64,000 nt of DNA, taken from positions 1 through 64,000 of the forward strand of contig CBDHYJ010000050.1 of assembly GCA_965275905.1 (NCBI GenBank), given 5' to 3'. Below are positions 1-8,921 of this stretch, piece by piece; within the stretch, counting starts at the first letter, position 1; every line of letters begins with the position of its first letter. Position numbers and translations under genes: made by a program. The stretch is from CBDAQD01 sp965275905 (lineage in GTDB: Bacteria > Pseudomonadota > Alphaproteobacteria > Rhizobiales > JAJFHC01). The notes below the pieces were generated by a model. It had not been told where the DNA came from and did not search any database. It saw nothing but the letters and a program-made list of their open reading frames with translations.

Positions 1-1687
1 GTGCGGCGGTTTTGTCGCGGCTCTGGCGGTGCCGGTCTATCTCTACGTGGCCGGAATGCCGGGCGTGTTTGAAGCGCTCGCATTGTTGTGGCTGATATCC
101 CCGCTCGCGCTGGCGTTTTTTCTCTCCCGCAGCGGCAAGCTGGCCGTAGCACACCTCATGTCGGCCATGAGTCTGGCTTTGCTGGTAGGCTGTGTGGCGT
201 CTGTAACCGGAGGTCTTGCGTCCTTTATTCTGGTCTGGCTGGCGGTTGTGCCGGTCGAGGCGGCACTTTCCGGCTCGAGGCGGATCGTTGCCGCTGCTGT
301 GGCGTTGAGCGCTACCGTGCTGCTGGCATTGGGCATCGCTGGATTGGCGGCGTTGCTGCCGGCGCCCCTGGTGTTCGCCAACCCGGCGACACTTGGTGTC
401 ATCGGTGTCGGCTCCGCGCTGATATATGCCGGCGGTCTTGCCCTCAGCATCCAGGACATTCATGAGAAATCCATGACCGTTCTGAGACGCAGCGAAGCGC
501 GCTATCGCCTTATGGCCGACAATGCGACGGATCTGATCACCTGTCACGACGAGGACGGCGCGGTCACGTTCGTCTCCGGCGCACTGGAGTCCGTGCTGGG
601 TGAAAACTGCGGCGACGTGCTCGGGCAACGCCTGATTGATCAGGTTCATGTGGCGGACAAGATCGGCTATCTGCAGGCGTTGTCGACGGCCATCGAAACC
701 GATGAGCCGGCCACGGTTGAATTCCGCGTGGCGCGCGGACAGATTGCGGAAATCAGTGATCTATCGGACTTCCGTTGGGTTGAAATGAGATGCCGCCGGC
801 TTCCTGAGCCGGCCATGCCGGGCCGGGCGGACCGAATTGTCGCCATCACGCGAAACATCACCGATCGCAAGAGACAGCAGTTCCAGCTGGTTCGTTCCCG
901 TGACGAAGCGGAGGAGGCGAACCGCGCCAAGACGCAATTCCTGGCCAAGGTGAGCCATGAGCTGCGCACGCCGCTCAATGCGATCATCGGGTTTTCCGAG
1001 ATCCTGAAGAGTGAACTCGGCGCAGTCGAGGGTAACGAGCAGCGTGTTGAGTATACGGACTTGATCAATGAAAGCGGCAATCACCTGCTGAACGTTGTCA
1101 ACGATCTGATGAACATGTCGCGCCTCGAGGCCGGAAAGTTCGAGATTTGCACTTCGGAGTTCGATCTGAATGAGGTCGTATCATCCTCGGTTGGCATCAT
1201 GCGGCCCTCGGCCGAACAGGCCGGCGTGGAAATCGTTGCCGATTTCGCCACCGAAGAACTTGAAGTGAATGCGGATCCGCGTGCATTGCGGCAGATTGTT
1301 CTGAACCTGCTGTCGAATGCGATCAAGTTTACGCCATCTGGCGGACGGGCGGTGGTCAGCACGAATACGCACGGCGGAATGGTCGAAATGAGTGTTTCCG
1401 ACGACGGCATCGGCATTCCTTCGGACGTGCTGCCGAAAATCACCAATCCCTTCGTTCAGGCGGACAATGGTCTGGACCGGCATCATGAAGGCACGGGGCT
1501 TGGGCTGTCCGTCGTAAAGGGCCTGACCGAACTCCACGGCGGCACGATTTCGATCGAGAGCAGGGTTGGCGATGGCACGCGCGTTGCGATTACGCTGCCG
1601 CAGCCCAGCGCGCTCGAAATCGATGCGCCTTCAACCGCCAGCGAGCCGGAGCAGGGACGGGCCGGTCTGCTGCGCGATGTGAGCTGA
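1..1687 (+). CDS. PAS-domain sensor histidine kinase, DivJ-like, 5' end cut by window edge
   Basis: Membrane-bound sensor kinase. The frame is open back to base 2 and encodes more hydrophobic sequence, so the GTG at 29 is probably not the true start and the gene is truncated by the window. Visible order from that GTG: several membrane helices (about residues 1-140), a PAS domain (about 150-280), a HisKA dimerisation domain with H-box SHELRTPLNAII (phospho-acceptor His about 310), then the ATPase domain with N-box NLLSNAIKF and glycine boxes DDGIGIP and GTGLGLS. The multi-helix N-terminus plus PAS plus kinase, and the downstream peptidoglycan-binding, DUF1491 and DUF2336 genes, resemble the rhizobial DivJ-type cell-cycle kinase region. 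That specific assignment is an inference. The histidine kinase function is secure. Confidence 0.88.
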   Translation, partial: CGGFVAALAVPVYLYVAGMPGVFEALALLWLISPLALAFFLSRSGKLAVAHLMSAMSLALLVGCVASVTGGLASFILVWLAVVPVEAALSGSRRIVAAAVALSATVLLALGIAGLAALLPAPLVFANPATLGVIGVGSALIYAGGLALSIQDIHEKSMTVLRRSEARYRLMADNATDLITCHDEDGAVTFVSGALESVLGENCGDVLGQRLIDQVHVADKIGYLQALSTAIETDEPATVEFRVARGQIAEISDLSDFRWVEMRCRRLPEPAMPGRADRIVAITRNITDRKRQQFQLVRSRDEAEEANRAKTQFLAKVSHELRTPLNAIIGFSEILKSELGAVEGNEQRVEYTDLINESGNHLLNVVNDLMNMSRLEAGKFEICTSEFDLNEVVSSSVGIMRPSAEQAGVEIVADFATEELEVNADPRALRQIVLNLLSNAIKFTPSGGRAVVSTNTHGGMVEMSVSDDGIGIPSDVLPKITNPFVQADNGLDRHHEGTGLGLSVVKGLTELHGGTISIESRVGDGTRVAITLPQPSALEIDAPSTASEPEQGRAGLLRDVS

Positions 1688-1781
1688 ATGAACGGTGCGG
1701 AATGCATTTGTGCGAAGTTCAGGGTGCGGATTTCACGCCCCCGCAACATGACCCGCTAAGTCTCTTGGAGGAGGAACAGCG

Positions 1782-2423
1782 GTGAGACGAAAGTTAGCGC
1801 TCGTGACTGGGGCAGGCATGGTGACCCTTCTGGTGGTCATCGTGATGAACGCGGTGTCGTGGCAAAGCGGCCGCCACCCGGCGCCCCTGATCGCAACTCT
1901 ATCCGACCGGGTGGGCGGCAATTCTGTGCTGGTCAGGCCTTACAATCGTCCTTTGCCGGGAGCCGAGCGCATAACGCCCAAGCCAAAGCCGGACAAGCTG
2001 GTGCGCGACGTGCAAATCGAACTCGCCCATCTCAACATCTATTCGGATACGATTGACGGCCTCAAGGGGCCGAAGACGCGCGACGCGATCGCCGCATATG
2101 AGCGGCTGCACGGGCTGACCGTGACAGGGACCGCGTCGGACCAACTCCTGGATCATATTCGCTTCAACAGACGTATCGCCGAAGCGATCAAGACCCCGCT
2201 TCCGCCGGAAGATGCCGACCCTCGGGTCTTGCTGGTGCAAAACGGACTTTCCGAACTGGGTTACAACCCCGGTCCCGTCGACGGGCATCTTGGGAACCAG
2301 ACCAGGGACGCCATCCGGAGCTTCGAGCGCGATCGTCGAATGCCGTCGACCGGATTGATCACGGACCGTCTCGTAGACGAATTGCGCAAGGTGACCGGAA
2401 CGTCGGTGCTCAATGCCGGTTGA
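1782..2423 (+). CDS. Exported or membrane-anchored peptidoglycan-binding protein, two PG_binding_1 repeats
   Basis: A GTG start at 1782 is preceded by a strong GGAGGAGG ribosome site at about 1767. The protein (213 aa) has an N-terminal signal anchor (about residues 5-25, starting RRKLALVTGAGMVTLL). A linker and two PG_binding_1 repeats follow (about residues 65-115 and 145-195), each with the typical pattern of a short helix, a DG.G or DGLKG turn and TRDAI. Such repeats bind the peptide stems of murein in the periplasm and no catalytic domain is present. It lies 95 bp after the sensor kinase and overlaps the next gene by 11 bp, so the two are probably translationally coupled. The substrate is inferred from the domain family alone. 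Confidence 0.85.
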   Translation: MRRKLALVTGAGMVTLLVVIVMNAVSWQSGRHPAPLIATLSDRVGGNSVLVRPYNRPLPGAERITPKPKPDKLVRDVQIELAHLNIYSDTIDGLKGPKTRDAIAAYERLHGLTVTGTASDQLLDHIRFNRRIAEAIKTPLPPEDADPRVLLVQNGLSELGYNPGPVDGHLGNQTRDAIRSFERDRRMPSTGLITDRLVDELRKVTGTSVLNAG

Positions 2424-2790
2424 GGACTGGCCTTCAGCGTCTCCGCTTCGGTTGAAATCCGAAGTCTGGGTCAAAGCTTTCCTGAGAAGACTCAACAGCC
2501 ACAATGTATGGGCGGCGATAGTGCGTCGTGGTGATCCCGACGCCGGCATCATTTATGTAAGCGTGAACCGGCTCGACGGGCAGGTGAGTATCTACGGGCC
2601 AGCCATTGCGGGCGTGCATGACGCGGACGGCGAACGTCAGTGGAGCGTTGCGACGCGGGCCGCAATCGTGTCCGATGCCGAGGCGGCTGAGTTCTTCTTG
2701 AAGCAGAGCGCAATCGATCCGGACTTTTGGATTGTCGAAATCGAGAGTCCCTCAGGCGAAGCCCATCTGGACAATATTCTGAACGAGTGA
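2413..2790 (+). CDS. DUF1491 family protein
   Basis: A 125-residue protein with no signal peptide or membrane segment, so probably cytoplasmic. The stretches RLKSEVWVKAFLRRL and DAGIIYVSVNRLDG, and the C-terminal DPDFWIVEIES, match the DUF1491 family as I know it from alphaproteobacteria. The function of that family is unknown. The ATG lies 11 bp inside the 3' end of the peptidoglycan-binding gene, which argues for co-translation. The next gene is convergent, 17 bp away. The pairing of DUF1491 with a PG-binding protein and a PAS kinase recurs in Hyphomicrobiales, which hints at a shared envelope or cell-cycle role, but nothing in the sequence proves this. Confidence 0.82.
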   Translation: MPVEDWPSASPLRLKSEVWVKAFLRRLNSHNVWAAIVRRGDPDAGIIYVSVNRLDGQVSIYGPAIAGVHDADGERQWSVATRAAIVSDAEAAEFFLKQSAIDPDFWIVEIESPSGEAHLDNILNE

Positions 2791-2807
2791 TCGTGCGCGG
2801 ACGCCGC

Positions 2808-3953
2808 TCAGGCCGCGGTGTCATCCGAGACGGAGCGGCGGACTCTCCAGAAACGGAGAATTCGCTGTGCAGTCGGGACGGCAAGGCGCTCGTAGGTCTG
2901 GACGAGCTGGGTCATGTCCTGTTGAGAACGGCGGACCAGCGGATTCAGGGCATGCATCATTTCCGCGAACAGGTTGACCGGCAGCCCGCCCGCGCGGCAG
3001 GTCAGGGCAAGACCTTCGCCGCTCCGGTCAAGGGTAACCTTCTCTGCGGTTTCCAGATCGATGTTCGCCAGTTTGGCCAGTCCGCAGACGAACTCCGGAA
3101 TCCGTTGTTCGCGCGCGAAGCCGATCAGTTTCTGGGGCGTCAGCGAATTGTTGGCGACAAGATCGTTGATGACGACTTCCGGCTTGCTTTGCTGGTTGCG
3201 CCGGCGGTCGAGCTTGCTCTCCTGCATCGCGGTGACTTCCTGCAGCGCATTCTCAAGACGGCTGCGATCGACATCGCTGCTTTCGGCAAGGACCTTTTCG
3301 CGAATGTCGTTGGAAAGTTTCGCCACCATGCCCTTCATGAGATCGTAAGGCAGATCCGGCCGCCTGAGCAGGGACGCCTGGAGCGCCTGGCTCGATTCGG
3401 CGCGGTCGGCGACAACCTTCATTGAGCCTTCGGAAATAACCGCGGATTTGTTCTCGACCAGACCTTTGACGACATTGTCATCGCCGCGATCGACAAGCAC
3501 TGTGGACACCTGTTCGCCGATGTCGGAGCGCTTGGTGATCGCCATGAGGTGGTCCTGGCTCTGCACTTCCGCGATCTTGACGAGATCGTCCTGGCTAAGG
3601 ACCGGGCTCCGTTCGATAACCGGACGGGCCACGGCGATTTCATCGCGCGCCAGTTTGTTGACAAGTTCCCGCGGTGCCGCCTCGTGGCCGCTGAGACGCT
3701 CGGACAGCTCACGGCGCATTTCGGTCTCAAGTTCGTAGGCGACCTTGCCCAGGATGTCGCCGAAGTACCAGTTTTCCGTCTCGCTATAGGCTTCGGGCTT
3801 ATCGAGAAAAACATCGGTGATCTCGCGCAGCAATTCGCGCCGCCGGTCACTTGACGGTTCAGAAGCCAGATCAACCAACTGCACCATTTTTTCGAGTCTG
3901 GCGTCGTGTTCGGACATGTTTTCCATAATTTCGCAGCTCACCCGGTCGTCCAT
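2808..3953 (-). CDS. DUF2336 family protein
   Basis: A 381-residue, mainly alpha-helical and acidic protein with no signal peptide. It contains repeated HEAT-like segments in the middle, such as VARPVIERSPVLSQDDLVKI and RPDLPYDLMKGMVAKL, typical of DUF2336, a family of unknown function common in alphaproteobacteria. The longest frame begins at 3953, but the ATG at about 3917 (MSEHDARLEKMVQL) may be the true start because similarity to the family begins there. The gene is convergent with DUF1491 and divergent from the small gene at 4158. The C-terminus ends FWRVRRSVSDDTAA. Interaction or scaffold functions are possible for helical-repeat proteins, but no function can be read from the sequence. 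Confidence 0.8.
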   Translation of the reverse strand: MDDRVSCEIMENMSEHDARLEKMVQLVDLASEPSSDRRRELLREITDVFLDKPEAYSETENWYFGDILGKVAYELETEMRRELSERLSGHEAAPRELVNKLARDEIAVARPVIERSPVLSQDDLVKIAEVQSQDHLMAITKRSDIGEQVSTVLVDRGDDNVVKGLVENKSAVISEGSMKVVADRAESSQALQASLLRRPDLPYDLMKGMVAKLSNDIREKVLAESSDVDRSRLENALQEVTAMQESKLDRRRNQQSKPEVVINDLVANNSLTPQKLIGFAREQRIPEFVCGLAKLANIDLETAEKVTLDRSGEGLALTCRAGGLPVNLFAEMMHALNPLVRRSQQDMTQLVQTYERLAVPTAQRILRFWRVRRSVSDDTAA

Positions 3954-4157
3954 CGGAATGAGTTTTACACGGCAACGGTAGATTATCGGTAAACGGCAGG
4001 CGTGGATTTATTGGGACATCTTTGCAACACCTGTACAAACGAGCCTTAGGCGTTTGTTAACCATAACTTGGCTTAAATCGCTGCCATCAATCTGCAAAGT
4101 CTCCGTACGGGCATATGGGCTGATTGCCGGTTTCAATGCGGGGGCCAGGAGGATGAA

Positions 4158-4346
4158 ATGGCCGACATTCTTGAGTTTCGCGCTGCAGACAGGCAACCAG
4201 ACGACCTTCAAAAACAAGCCGGCCCTGCGGACATAATCATATTCCCCGGAGTGCGTATCGAACGGGACAACTTCAGTCTTGCGGACCGGGTGGCGGTTCG
4301 AACCGGCAGGCGAACCAAAGTCGGTAACGCCAAGGCCGAAGATTGA
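4158..4346 (+). CDS. Small conserved-looking protein with IIIFPGVRIER motif
   Basis: A 62-codon gene with an excellent ribosome site: AGGAGG at 4146 is 6 bp before the ATG. The product starts MADILEFRAADRQPDD, has a central hydrophobic-then-basic motif ADIIIFPGVRIERD, and ends in basic residues (RTGRRTKVGNAKAED). I recall the FPGVRIER motif from small hypothetical proteins of Hyphomicrobiales. The role is unknown and no membrane segment or signal peptide is present. The 3' part overlaps an upstream extension of the following lipoprotein frame, and for this reason I place the lipoprotein start further downstream. Confidence 0.6.
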   Translation: MADILEFRAADRQPDDLQKQAGPADIIIFPGVRIERDNFSLADRVAVRTGRRTKVGNAKAED

Positions 4347-4452
4347 GTCACGGAGTGCTCTTCCGGACCGGCAGGCTCCGGCGCGCTTCACGTCGCCGAA
4401 AGGCATGCCGGAGCGGACGTTCGGGGCCGTCATTACTGAGAATTCCGATCGC

Positions 4453-5286
4453 ATGCCCGGCTTGAATGCGAAGCAACCCCGCTCGCGCGCAGTGTGTATT
4501 GCTGTGGCGACTGCCCTTGCGGCGATGGCCGCCGGGTGCGCGCCGACCGGCGATTTCGGCCGCCAGCAACCGTCCTATCTTCACGATACAGTCATTCCGG
4601 CGATCCGGGCGGCGGCCCACGATCTCCGCGGCAAGGTCACCTCGACATATCCTTACACGGCCGACGAGGAGCGCATGCGCGCGCTGAGTCATAACCTGAT
4701 CCATGTGGACCGGAAGAAGTCGATTGACCGGTATCTCGCCTCGGGCGTGCAGGATCTCGGCATCGCCGAAAGCCGGTATGAGGAGAACAGGCGCATTGCG
4801 AACAACACGGGCAAGAGCGCCTATGAGCGTCAGCCGCCGAGCCGCCGACCGTACACCCTGTTGAATGTGGTTCGTGCGGACATCTGGGATTTCCGGAAGT
4901 TTGGCAACAGTGTCGAACTGGTCTACGCCGCCGACGCGCGTCGCCGTCGCGCGATCCTGAAACACGAAGATGTTCCCTCCAGCGATCTGCACAACGCCAT
5001 CGGGAGAATCAACGAGAACCGGAGGCTTGTGAATCAGACGGTGCTCGCCGTTCGCAATCGTGTTGACGAGTATCGTCTTGAGCTGCGCCGCAGCATCCTC
5101 GAATACCCGGATGCCATTCCGGAGGGGAGGGTGACCGCCGCAATTGACAGGCTCGCCGGCCTCGTCGAGATCATACAGGAACAGACGCGCGTCTGGGCGT
5201 TTCCCGGCGATTATGTGCGCAATGGAGACAAGCCTTCATCGCGAACGCGCCGGATTCCCAGGCTCGACGGTGGACGGAGGATCTGA
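4453..5286 (+). CDS. Predicted lipoprotein of unknown function
   Basis: The frame is open from 4279. The ATG at 4453 gives a classical lipoprotein signal: a basic start (MPGLNAKQPRSR), a hydrophobic core, and a lipobox-like AAMAAGC with the acylated Cys followed by APTG. The mature part (about 255 aa) is charged and mostly helical, with many Arg and Glu residues and a central YTLLNVVRADIWDFRKF segment. I do not recognise a catalytic motif. It probably faces the periplasm from the inner or outer membrane. It follows the small gene at 4158 on the same strand and is convergent with the DUF1254 gene. The weak ribosome site before 4453 leaves the start uncertain. Confidence 0.65.
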   Translation: MPGLNAKQPRSRAVCIAVATALAAMAAGCAPTGDFGRQQPSYLHDTVIPAIRAAAHDLRGKVTSTYPYTADEERMRALSHNLIHVDRKKSIDRYLASGVQDLGIAESRYEENRRIANNTGKSAYERQPPSRRPYTLLNVVRADIWDFRKFGNSVELVYAADARRRRAILKHEDVPSSDLHNAIGRINENRRLVNQTVLAVRNRVDEYRLELRRSILEYPDAIPEGRVTAAIDRLAGLVEIIQEQTRVWAFPGDYVRNGDKPSSRTRRIPRLDGGRRI

Positions 5287-5301
5287 GTCCGACCGCTTGT
5301 T

Positions 5302-5868
5302 TCAGCTGCTCTCGGTTTGCTCGACAGGTTCGCACTGTGCCGACGAGAGAGCATTGTCGACAATGCCGCGCATGCTCTTGTCGGGCACGAAACCACGGAA
5401 AATGATCAGGCCGGACTTCGCCGGAGAAGTGAACCTGAGCGTATTCTGCTCGGGATGAGGCGTCGCCTGGTCGGCTTCTCCCAATCCCGCGGCCTTGACG
5501 ATCAGCAGGCGGAGGCGCTCTACCCCGGCCTGTGCGTCGTTGATCGTGTAGATGTTGTCGCCGGTATCGGAATACACACTGACGGACCAGTAACTGGGCG
5601 GGACCTGCGCTTCGATCTTCAAAGGCCCGTTCGAGACATCGAAGCGACAGAATGCGTAGCTGATGTCGGGGCTCGGCTCGACAAGAATGTCGCCGGCCGA
5701 ACTGATGGCATCGATCTTCCGCAGCGAGTTCAGCGGAGCGGCTGTTTCGAATTGCGCCATCCTGCGTCCGACGTCGAATACGGGTGCGAACAGCACCATG
5801 GCAAGGTGCACGATCGTCGCCAGCATGAGTGTTGCAACACCCCAGTAGATCCAGCTTCTCATCGGCAT
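5302..5868 (-). CDS. DUF1254 domain-containing membrane-anchored protein
   Basis: A 188-residue protein with an N-terminal signal anchor (about residues 5-30, SWIYWGVATLMLATIVHLAM) and a periplasmic beta-rich domain. The segment PSYWSVSVYSDTGDNIYTIN is characteristic of the DUF1254 fold. It overlaps the upstream DUF1214 gene by 10 bp, and the two form a translationally coupled pair seen in many rhizobia. In longer family members DUF1254 and DUF1214 are fused in one polypeptide, so the two small proteins probably act together. Their function is unknown. The upstream penicillin-binding protein suggests, but does not prove, an envelope role. Confidence 0.78.
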   Translation of the reverse strand: MPMRSWIYWGVATLMLATIVHLAMVLFAPVFDVGRRMAQFETAAPLNSLRKIDAISSAGDILVEPSPDISYAFCRFDVSNGPLKIEAQVPPSYWSVSVYSDTGDNIYTINDAQAGVERLRLLIVKAAGLGEADQATPHPEQNTLRFTSPAKSGLIIFRGFVPDKSMRGIVDNALSSAQCEPVEQTESS

Positions 5869-6437
5869 TCGCCCCTGACGATCTGAGGTAACACGGCATT
5901 GGCGATGTCGTTGGCGATGCGTTGGTCGGCGTTGTAGAGCCGGAACAGAAGGAAGAAGTCATCGCCGTCGACGGACGGCAACCAGTTCCCCGAGTTTACC
6001 CTGTGCGACACGGTGATCGAAAAGCTGCCATCGGTGTTCCGCAGGGTGTTCGTACTGTTGAATGAGTGCCGTTCCGCGGGATTTGCGACAGGTCTGCGGT
6101 CTTCGCCGTAAAGCGTGACGGACCACCACCGGGCCGGTGGCGGCTGGTCGACCTTTATCGTGTAGTCACACGAACCGTCCAGGGGTCGGGCTTCGCTGTC
6201 GTTGACCGCGCGGAACGTGATCGCCTCGAATGCCGTCACCGTCAGCTTTCCGGTCTCCGCGAAATGTGCACGCGTATAGGGGTCGGCATTCGGCTGTGCC
6301 ACTGACGGCCAGGTTTTCCATGGGCCGTTGGTCACGGCGACCGCGCGGATCCCGTTCGTCATCGCATAGTCGGCCGTGCAGTACCCGAGACTGGTTCCGC
6401 CGACAATGAACACAAAGATTTGGACTAAAAGCCGCAC
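5859..6437 (-). CDS. DUF1214 domain-containing exported protein
   Basis: A 192-residue protein with an N-terminal membrane or signal segment (LLVQIFVFIVGGTSLGYCT). A domain follows with PPPARWWSVTLYGEDRRPVANP and the NSGNWLPS signature, both typical of DUF1214. It starts 18 bp after the penicillin-binding protein stop and overlaps the DUF1254 gene by 10 bp, so the three genes are probably one transcript. The DUF1214 fold is structurally known, but its biochemical role is not established. I infer periplasmic location from the N-terminus. Confidence 0.78.
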   Translation of the reverse strand: MRLLVQIFVFIVGGTSLGYCTADYAMTNGIRAVAVTNGPWKTWPSVAQPNADPYTRAHFAETGKLTVTAFEAITFRAVNDSEARPLDGSCDYTIKVDQPPPARWWSVTLYGEDRRPVANPAERHSFNSTNTLRNTDGSFSITVSHRVNSGNWLPSVDGDDFFLLFRLYNADQRIANDIANAVLPQIVRGECR

Positions 6438-6454
6438 CGCGCTCCAATTTCCGA

Positions 6455-8701
6455 CTAGCGGTATCCGCCCGAACCAACAGGTGCGTTCCAGATGTCTCGG
6501 ATGATCTTCTTGGGCGGTGCGCTGCGCCGCCGCTTGGTCCGATAACGGTTGTCGTCGCTGTTGCCTCTGAATTCGGCGTATGAATCAAAGGAATTATAAG
6601 TCGATTCGCTCGACGTTTTTGATTCCGCGTTTTTAAACAGTCCGGCCATGTTGTACAGGACCTTGACCACCGGGTCGCGGCTGCTGGCTTCCAGCAGGGC
6701 GAGTTCGGTTGTCTCGTCGAACTGCTCGTCGACTTCCTGATACTGACTGGTCACCGTGACGCCCGGCAGTGGTTCAGGGCTCTCGCCGCGTTCGGCATTC
6801 GCCATGAAGTCGTGCCAGGCCTGCGCCGGCAGCCGCCCGCCGGTCACCCGGCGCATGGGCGTAAAGTCATCATTGCCGAACCACACGCCGGTCACGTGGC
6901 GTGCCGTGTAACCGACGAACCAGGCGTCCCTGTACCCTTGAGTGGTCCCGGTCTTGCCCGCGACCGGTGTCGTTTTCAGGAAAGCGCGCCTGCCCGTGCC
7001 GCCGAGCACGACCTGGTTCAGCATATAGTTGAGATCGCCGACATAGACGGGATTCACGGTGCGCAGGCTCTGGGCCGCATTCCGCTCGCGGTTATAGAGC
7101 ACCGTTCCGTCAGGACGCCGGATCTCGAGCACCGCATGAGGCCTGTTCGCGGTCCCGCCATTGGCGAATGTCGAATACGCTCCGGTCAGATCCATGAGCG
7201 TAACCTCGCCCGTGCCCAGCGGCATCGACCGGTTCAGCGCGACTTTCGACTGCAATCCAACCAGTTGCGCCGTTTCCTGGATCTTCCGCCGTCCGATGAT
7301 TTGCGCGATGTGGACCGGGATCGTGTTGATCGATTTCTGCAGTGCCGTGAGCAGTGTCACCGGACCGCGATAGGTCCGCGTGTAGTTCTTGGGCGACCAG
7401 TTTCCGAGGGTGATGGGAGAATCGGAAAGCACCGTCGTCGGGCGCATGCCCGACCGCAGCGCGGCCAGGTAAACGAATGGCTTGAATGACGAGCCGGGCT
7501 GCCGCTTCGCGTCCGTGGCCCGGTTGAACTGGCTGCTGTCATAGTCCCGTCCGCCGACGACGACTTTCACGGCGCCTTGCGGGGTCATCGAGACGAGGGC
7601 GGCTTCCGATACGTTCGCCGACTTCTTGTTGACGTCGATCATGTTGTTGACCGTGGCCTGCGCAATTTTCTGCAGGCGCAGGTCGATCGTCGTTGAGACT
7701 TCGAGGTTGAATTCCCCTGCAAGCTTGTAGCTCTTGATGAGCTCCTGAACCTCAACGTAAGCGAAATCGAGATAATAATTGGGAGTCTCGAACCCTTCCC
7801 GTTTCACGAATTCGGCCGGTTCGCGGCGCGCGGCAAACGCTTCGCCTTCGCTGATGAAATCGGAAGCAAGCATGCTCTCAAGGACCACGTTGGCACGCGC
7901 GTGGGCGGCCTTGATGTCGACATGGGGTGCATATTTGCTCGGCGCCTTGAAAAGGCCGGCAAGCATCGCCGCCTCGGGCAGGCTGACATCGCGGATCGAC
8001 TTGTTGAAGTAGTACTGGGCCGCCGCCTCGACCCCGTAGGTTCCGCCGCCGAGATAGGCGCGATCGAGATAAAGCTTCAGGATCTGTTCCTTGCTGAGCC
8101 GGGCTTCGATCCATAGCGCCAGGAATGCCTCGTGCAGCTTGCGTTCAAACGTCCGGTCAGGCGTCAGAAAGAGGTTCTTGGCCAGCTGCTGCGTAATGGT
8201 GCTGCCGCCCTGGACCACGTCGCGGGCCCGGACATTCTCGACAGTCGCGCGAAGCGTGCCCTGGAAGTCCAGTCCGAAGTGATCGAAGAACCTGCGGTCC
8301 TCCGTGGCGAGCACCGCCTGGATAACCTTTGGGGGAATCTGGTCGAGCGGGATGGCATCGTCCTGGCGTACGCCGCGTCGGCCGATGATCTGTCCGCTGG
8401 AATCGGTAAATGTGACGGCAACCTTGCGGCCCTGGTTCCAGACGTCTCCGCTGCCGTCGAAATCGGGAAGACCATAACGGTGCAGCACGACCAGGAAGAT
8501 CATGCCCAGGGTTGCGCCGTCGGAGATGATTTCAGTCGCCAGCCTCGGGACGCCGCGTATGCGTAGCCGGCCGAGCATGGCGGCGTATCCGCCCCAGATC
8601 CGGCCGATCCACGACCAAAGGCCGTACACGGTTGAATTCAACCATGAGTCCACCTCGTAGAGGCGCTCGTTTATCCGGTCCTTATTTCGCGAATCTGACA
8701 C
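6455..8701 (-). CDS. Class A penicillin-binding protein (PBP1A-type), bifunctional
   Basis: A bifunctional peptidoglycan synthase of 748 residues with a short cytoplasmic tail and one membrane segment (about residues 60-80). The glycosyltransferase family 51 domain shows EDRRFFDHFGLD, GGSTITQQLAKNLF and RKLHEAFLALWIE. The transpeptidase domain shows the acylated serine motif SSFK in RQPGSSFKPF, the SIN motif in LQKSINTIPV, and KTGTTQGYRDAWFVGYT. It polymerises lipid II glycan strands and cross-links their peptides at the inner membrane. The start is a GTG at 8701 with only a weak AAGAAG ribosome site. The C-terminal tail is Arg/Lys-rich. DUF1214 and DUF1254 genes follow closely. Confidence 0.92.
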   Translation of the reverse strand: MSDSRNKDRINERLYEVDSWLNSTVYGLWSWIGRIWGGYAAMLGRLRIRGVPRLATEIISDGATLGMIFLVVLHRYGLPDFDGSGDVWNQGRKVAVTFTDSSGQIIGRRGVRQDDAIPLDQIPPKVIQAVLATEDRRFFDHFGLDFQGTLRATVENVRARDVVQGGSTITQQLAKNLFLTPDRTFERKLHEAFLALWIEARLSKEQILKLYLDRAYLGGGTYGVEAAAQYYFNKSIRDVSLPEAAMLAGLFKAPSKYAPHVDIKAAHARANVVLESMLASDFISEGEAFAARREPAEFVKREGFETPNYYLDFAYVEVQELIKSYKLAGEFNLEVSTTIDLRLQKIAQATVNNMIDVNKKSANVSEAALVSMTPQGAVKVVVGGRDYDSSQFNRATDAKRQPGSSFKPFVYLAALRSGMRPTTVLSDSPITLGNWSPKNYTRTYRGPVTLLTALQKSINTIPVHIAQIIGRRKIQETAQLVGLQSKVALNRSMPLGTGEVTLMDLTGAYSTFANGGTANRPHAVLEIRRPDGTVLYNRERNAAQSLRTVNPVYVGDLNYMLNQVVLGGTGRRAFLKTTPVAGKTGTTQGYRDAWFVGYTARHVTGVWFGNDDFTPMRRVTGGRLPAQAWHDFMANAERGESPEPLPGVTVTSQYQEVDEQFDETTELALLEASSRDPVVKVLYNMAGLFKNAESKTSSESTYNSFDSYAEFRGNSDDNRYRTKRRRSAPPKKIIRDIWNAPVGSGGYR

Positions 8702-8921
8702 GTCACTTCTTTGCCCAGCCGTCGATTCGCCAAATCAGCCTCAAAGGGCATACTTGGCGCTCAGGTGTGAGGCGTCCTTTCTCAGCCAATGTGTTTCACC
8801 TGGACATATCGTCCTGTCATACGCGGTCTACAAGATTATGAACCAGACAATTCCAGTACAAACACCGCTGACGCCCCTCTCGCGCCCACCATCTTTACGT
8901 TGAACTGATAATATAGTGCAA

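Noticed and set aside
4295..4304. GGTTCGAACC resembling a tRNA T-loop
   Set aside because: It is a simple palindrome inside the small gene at 4158. No acceptor stem, anticodon arm or CCA end surrounds it.
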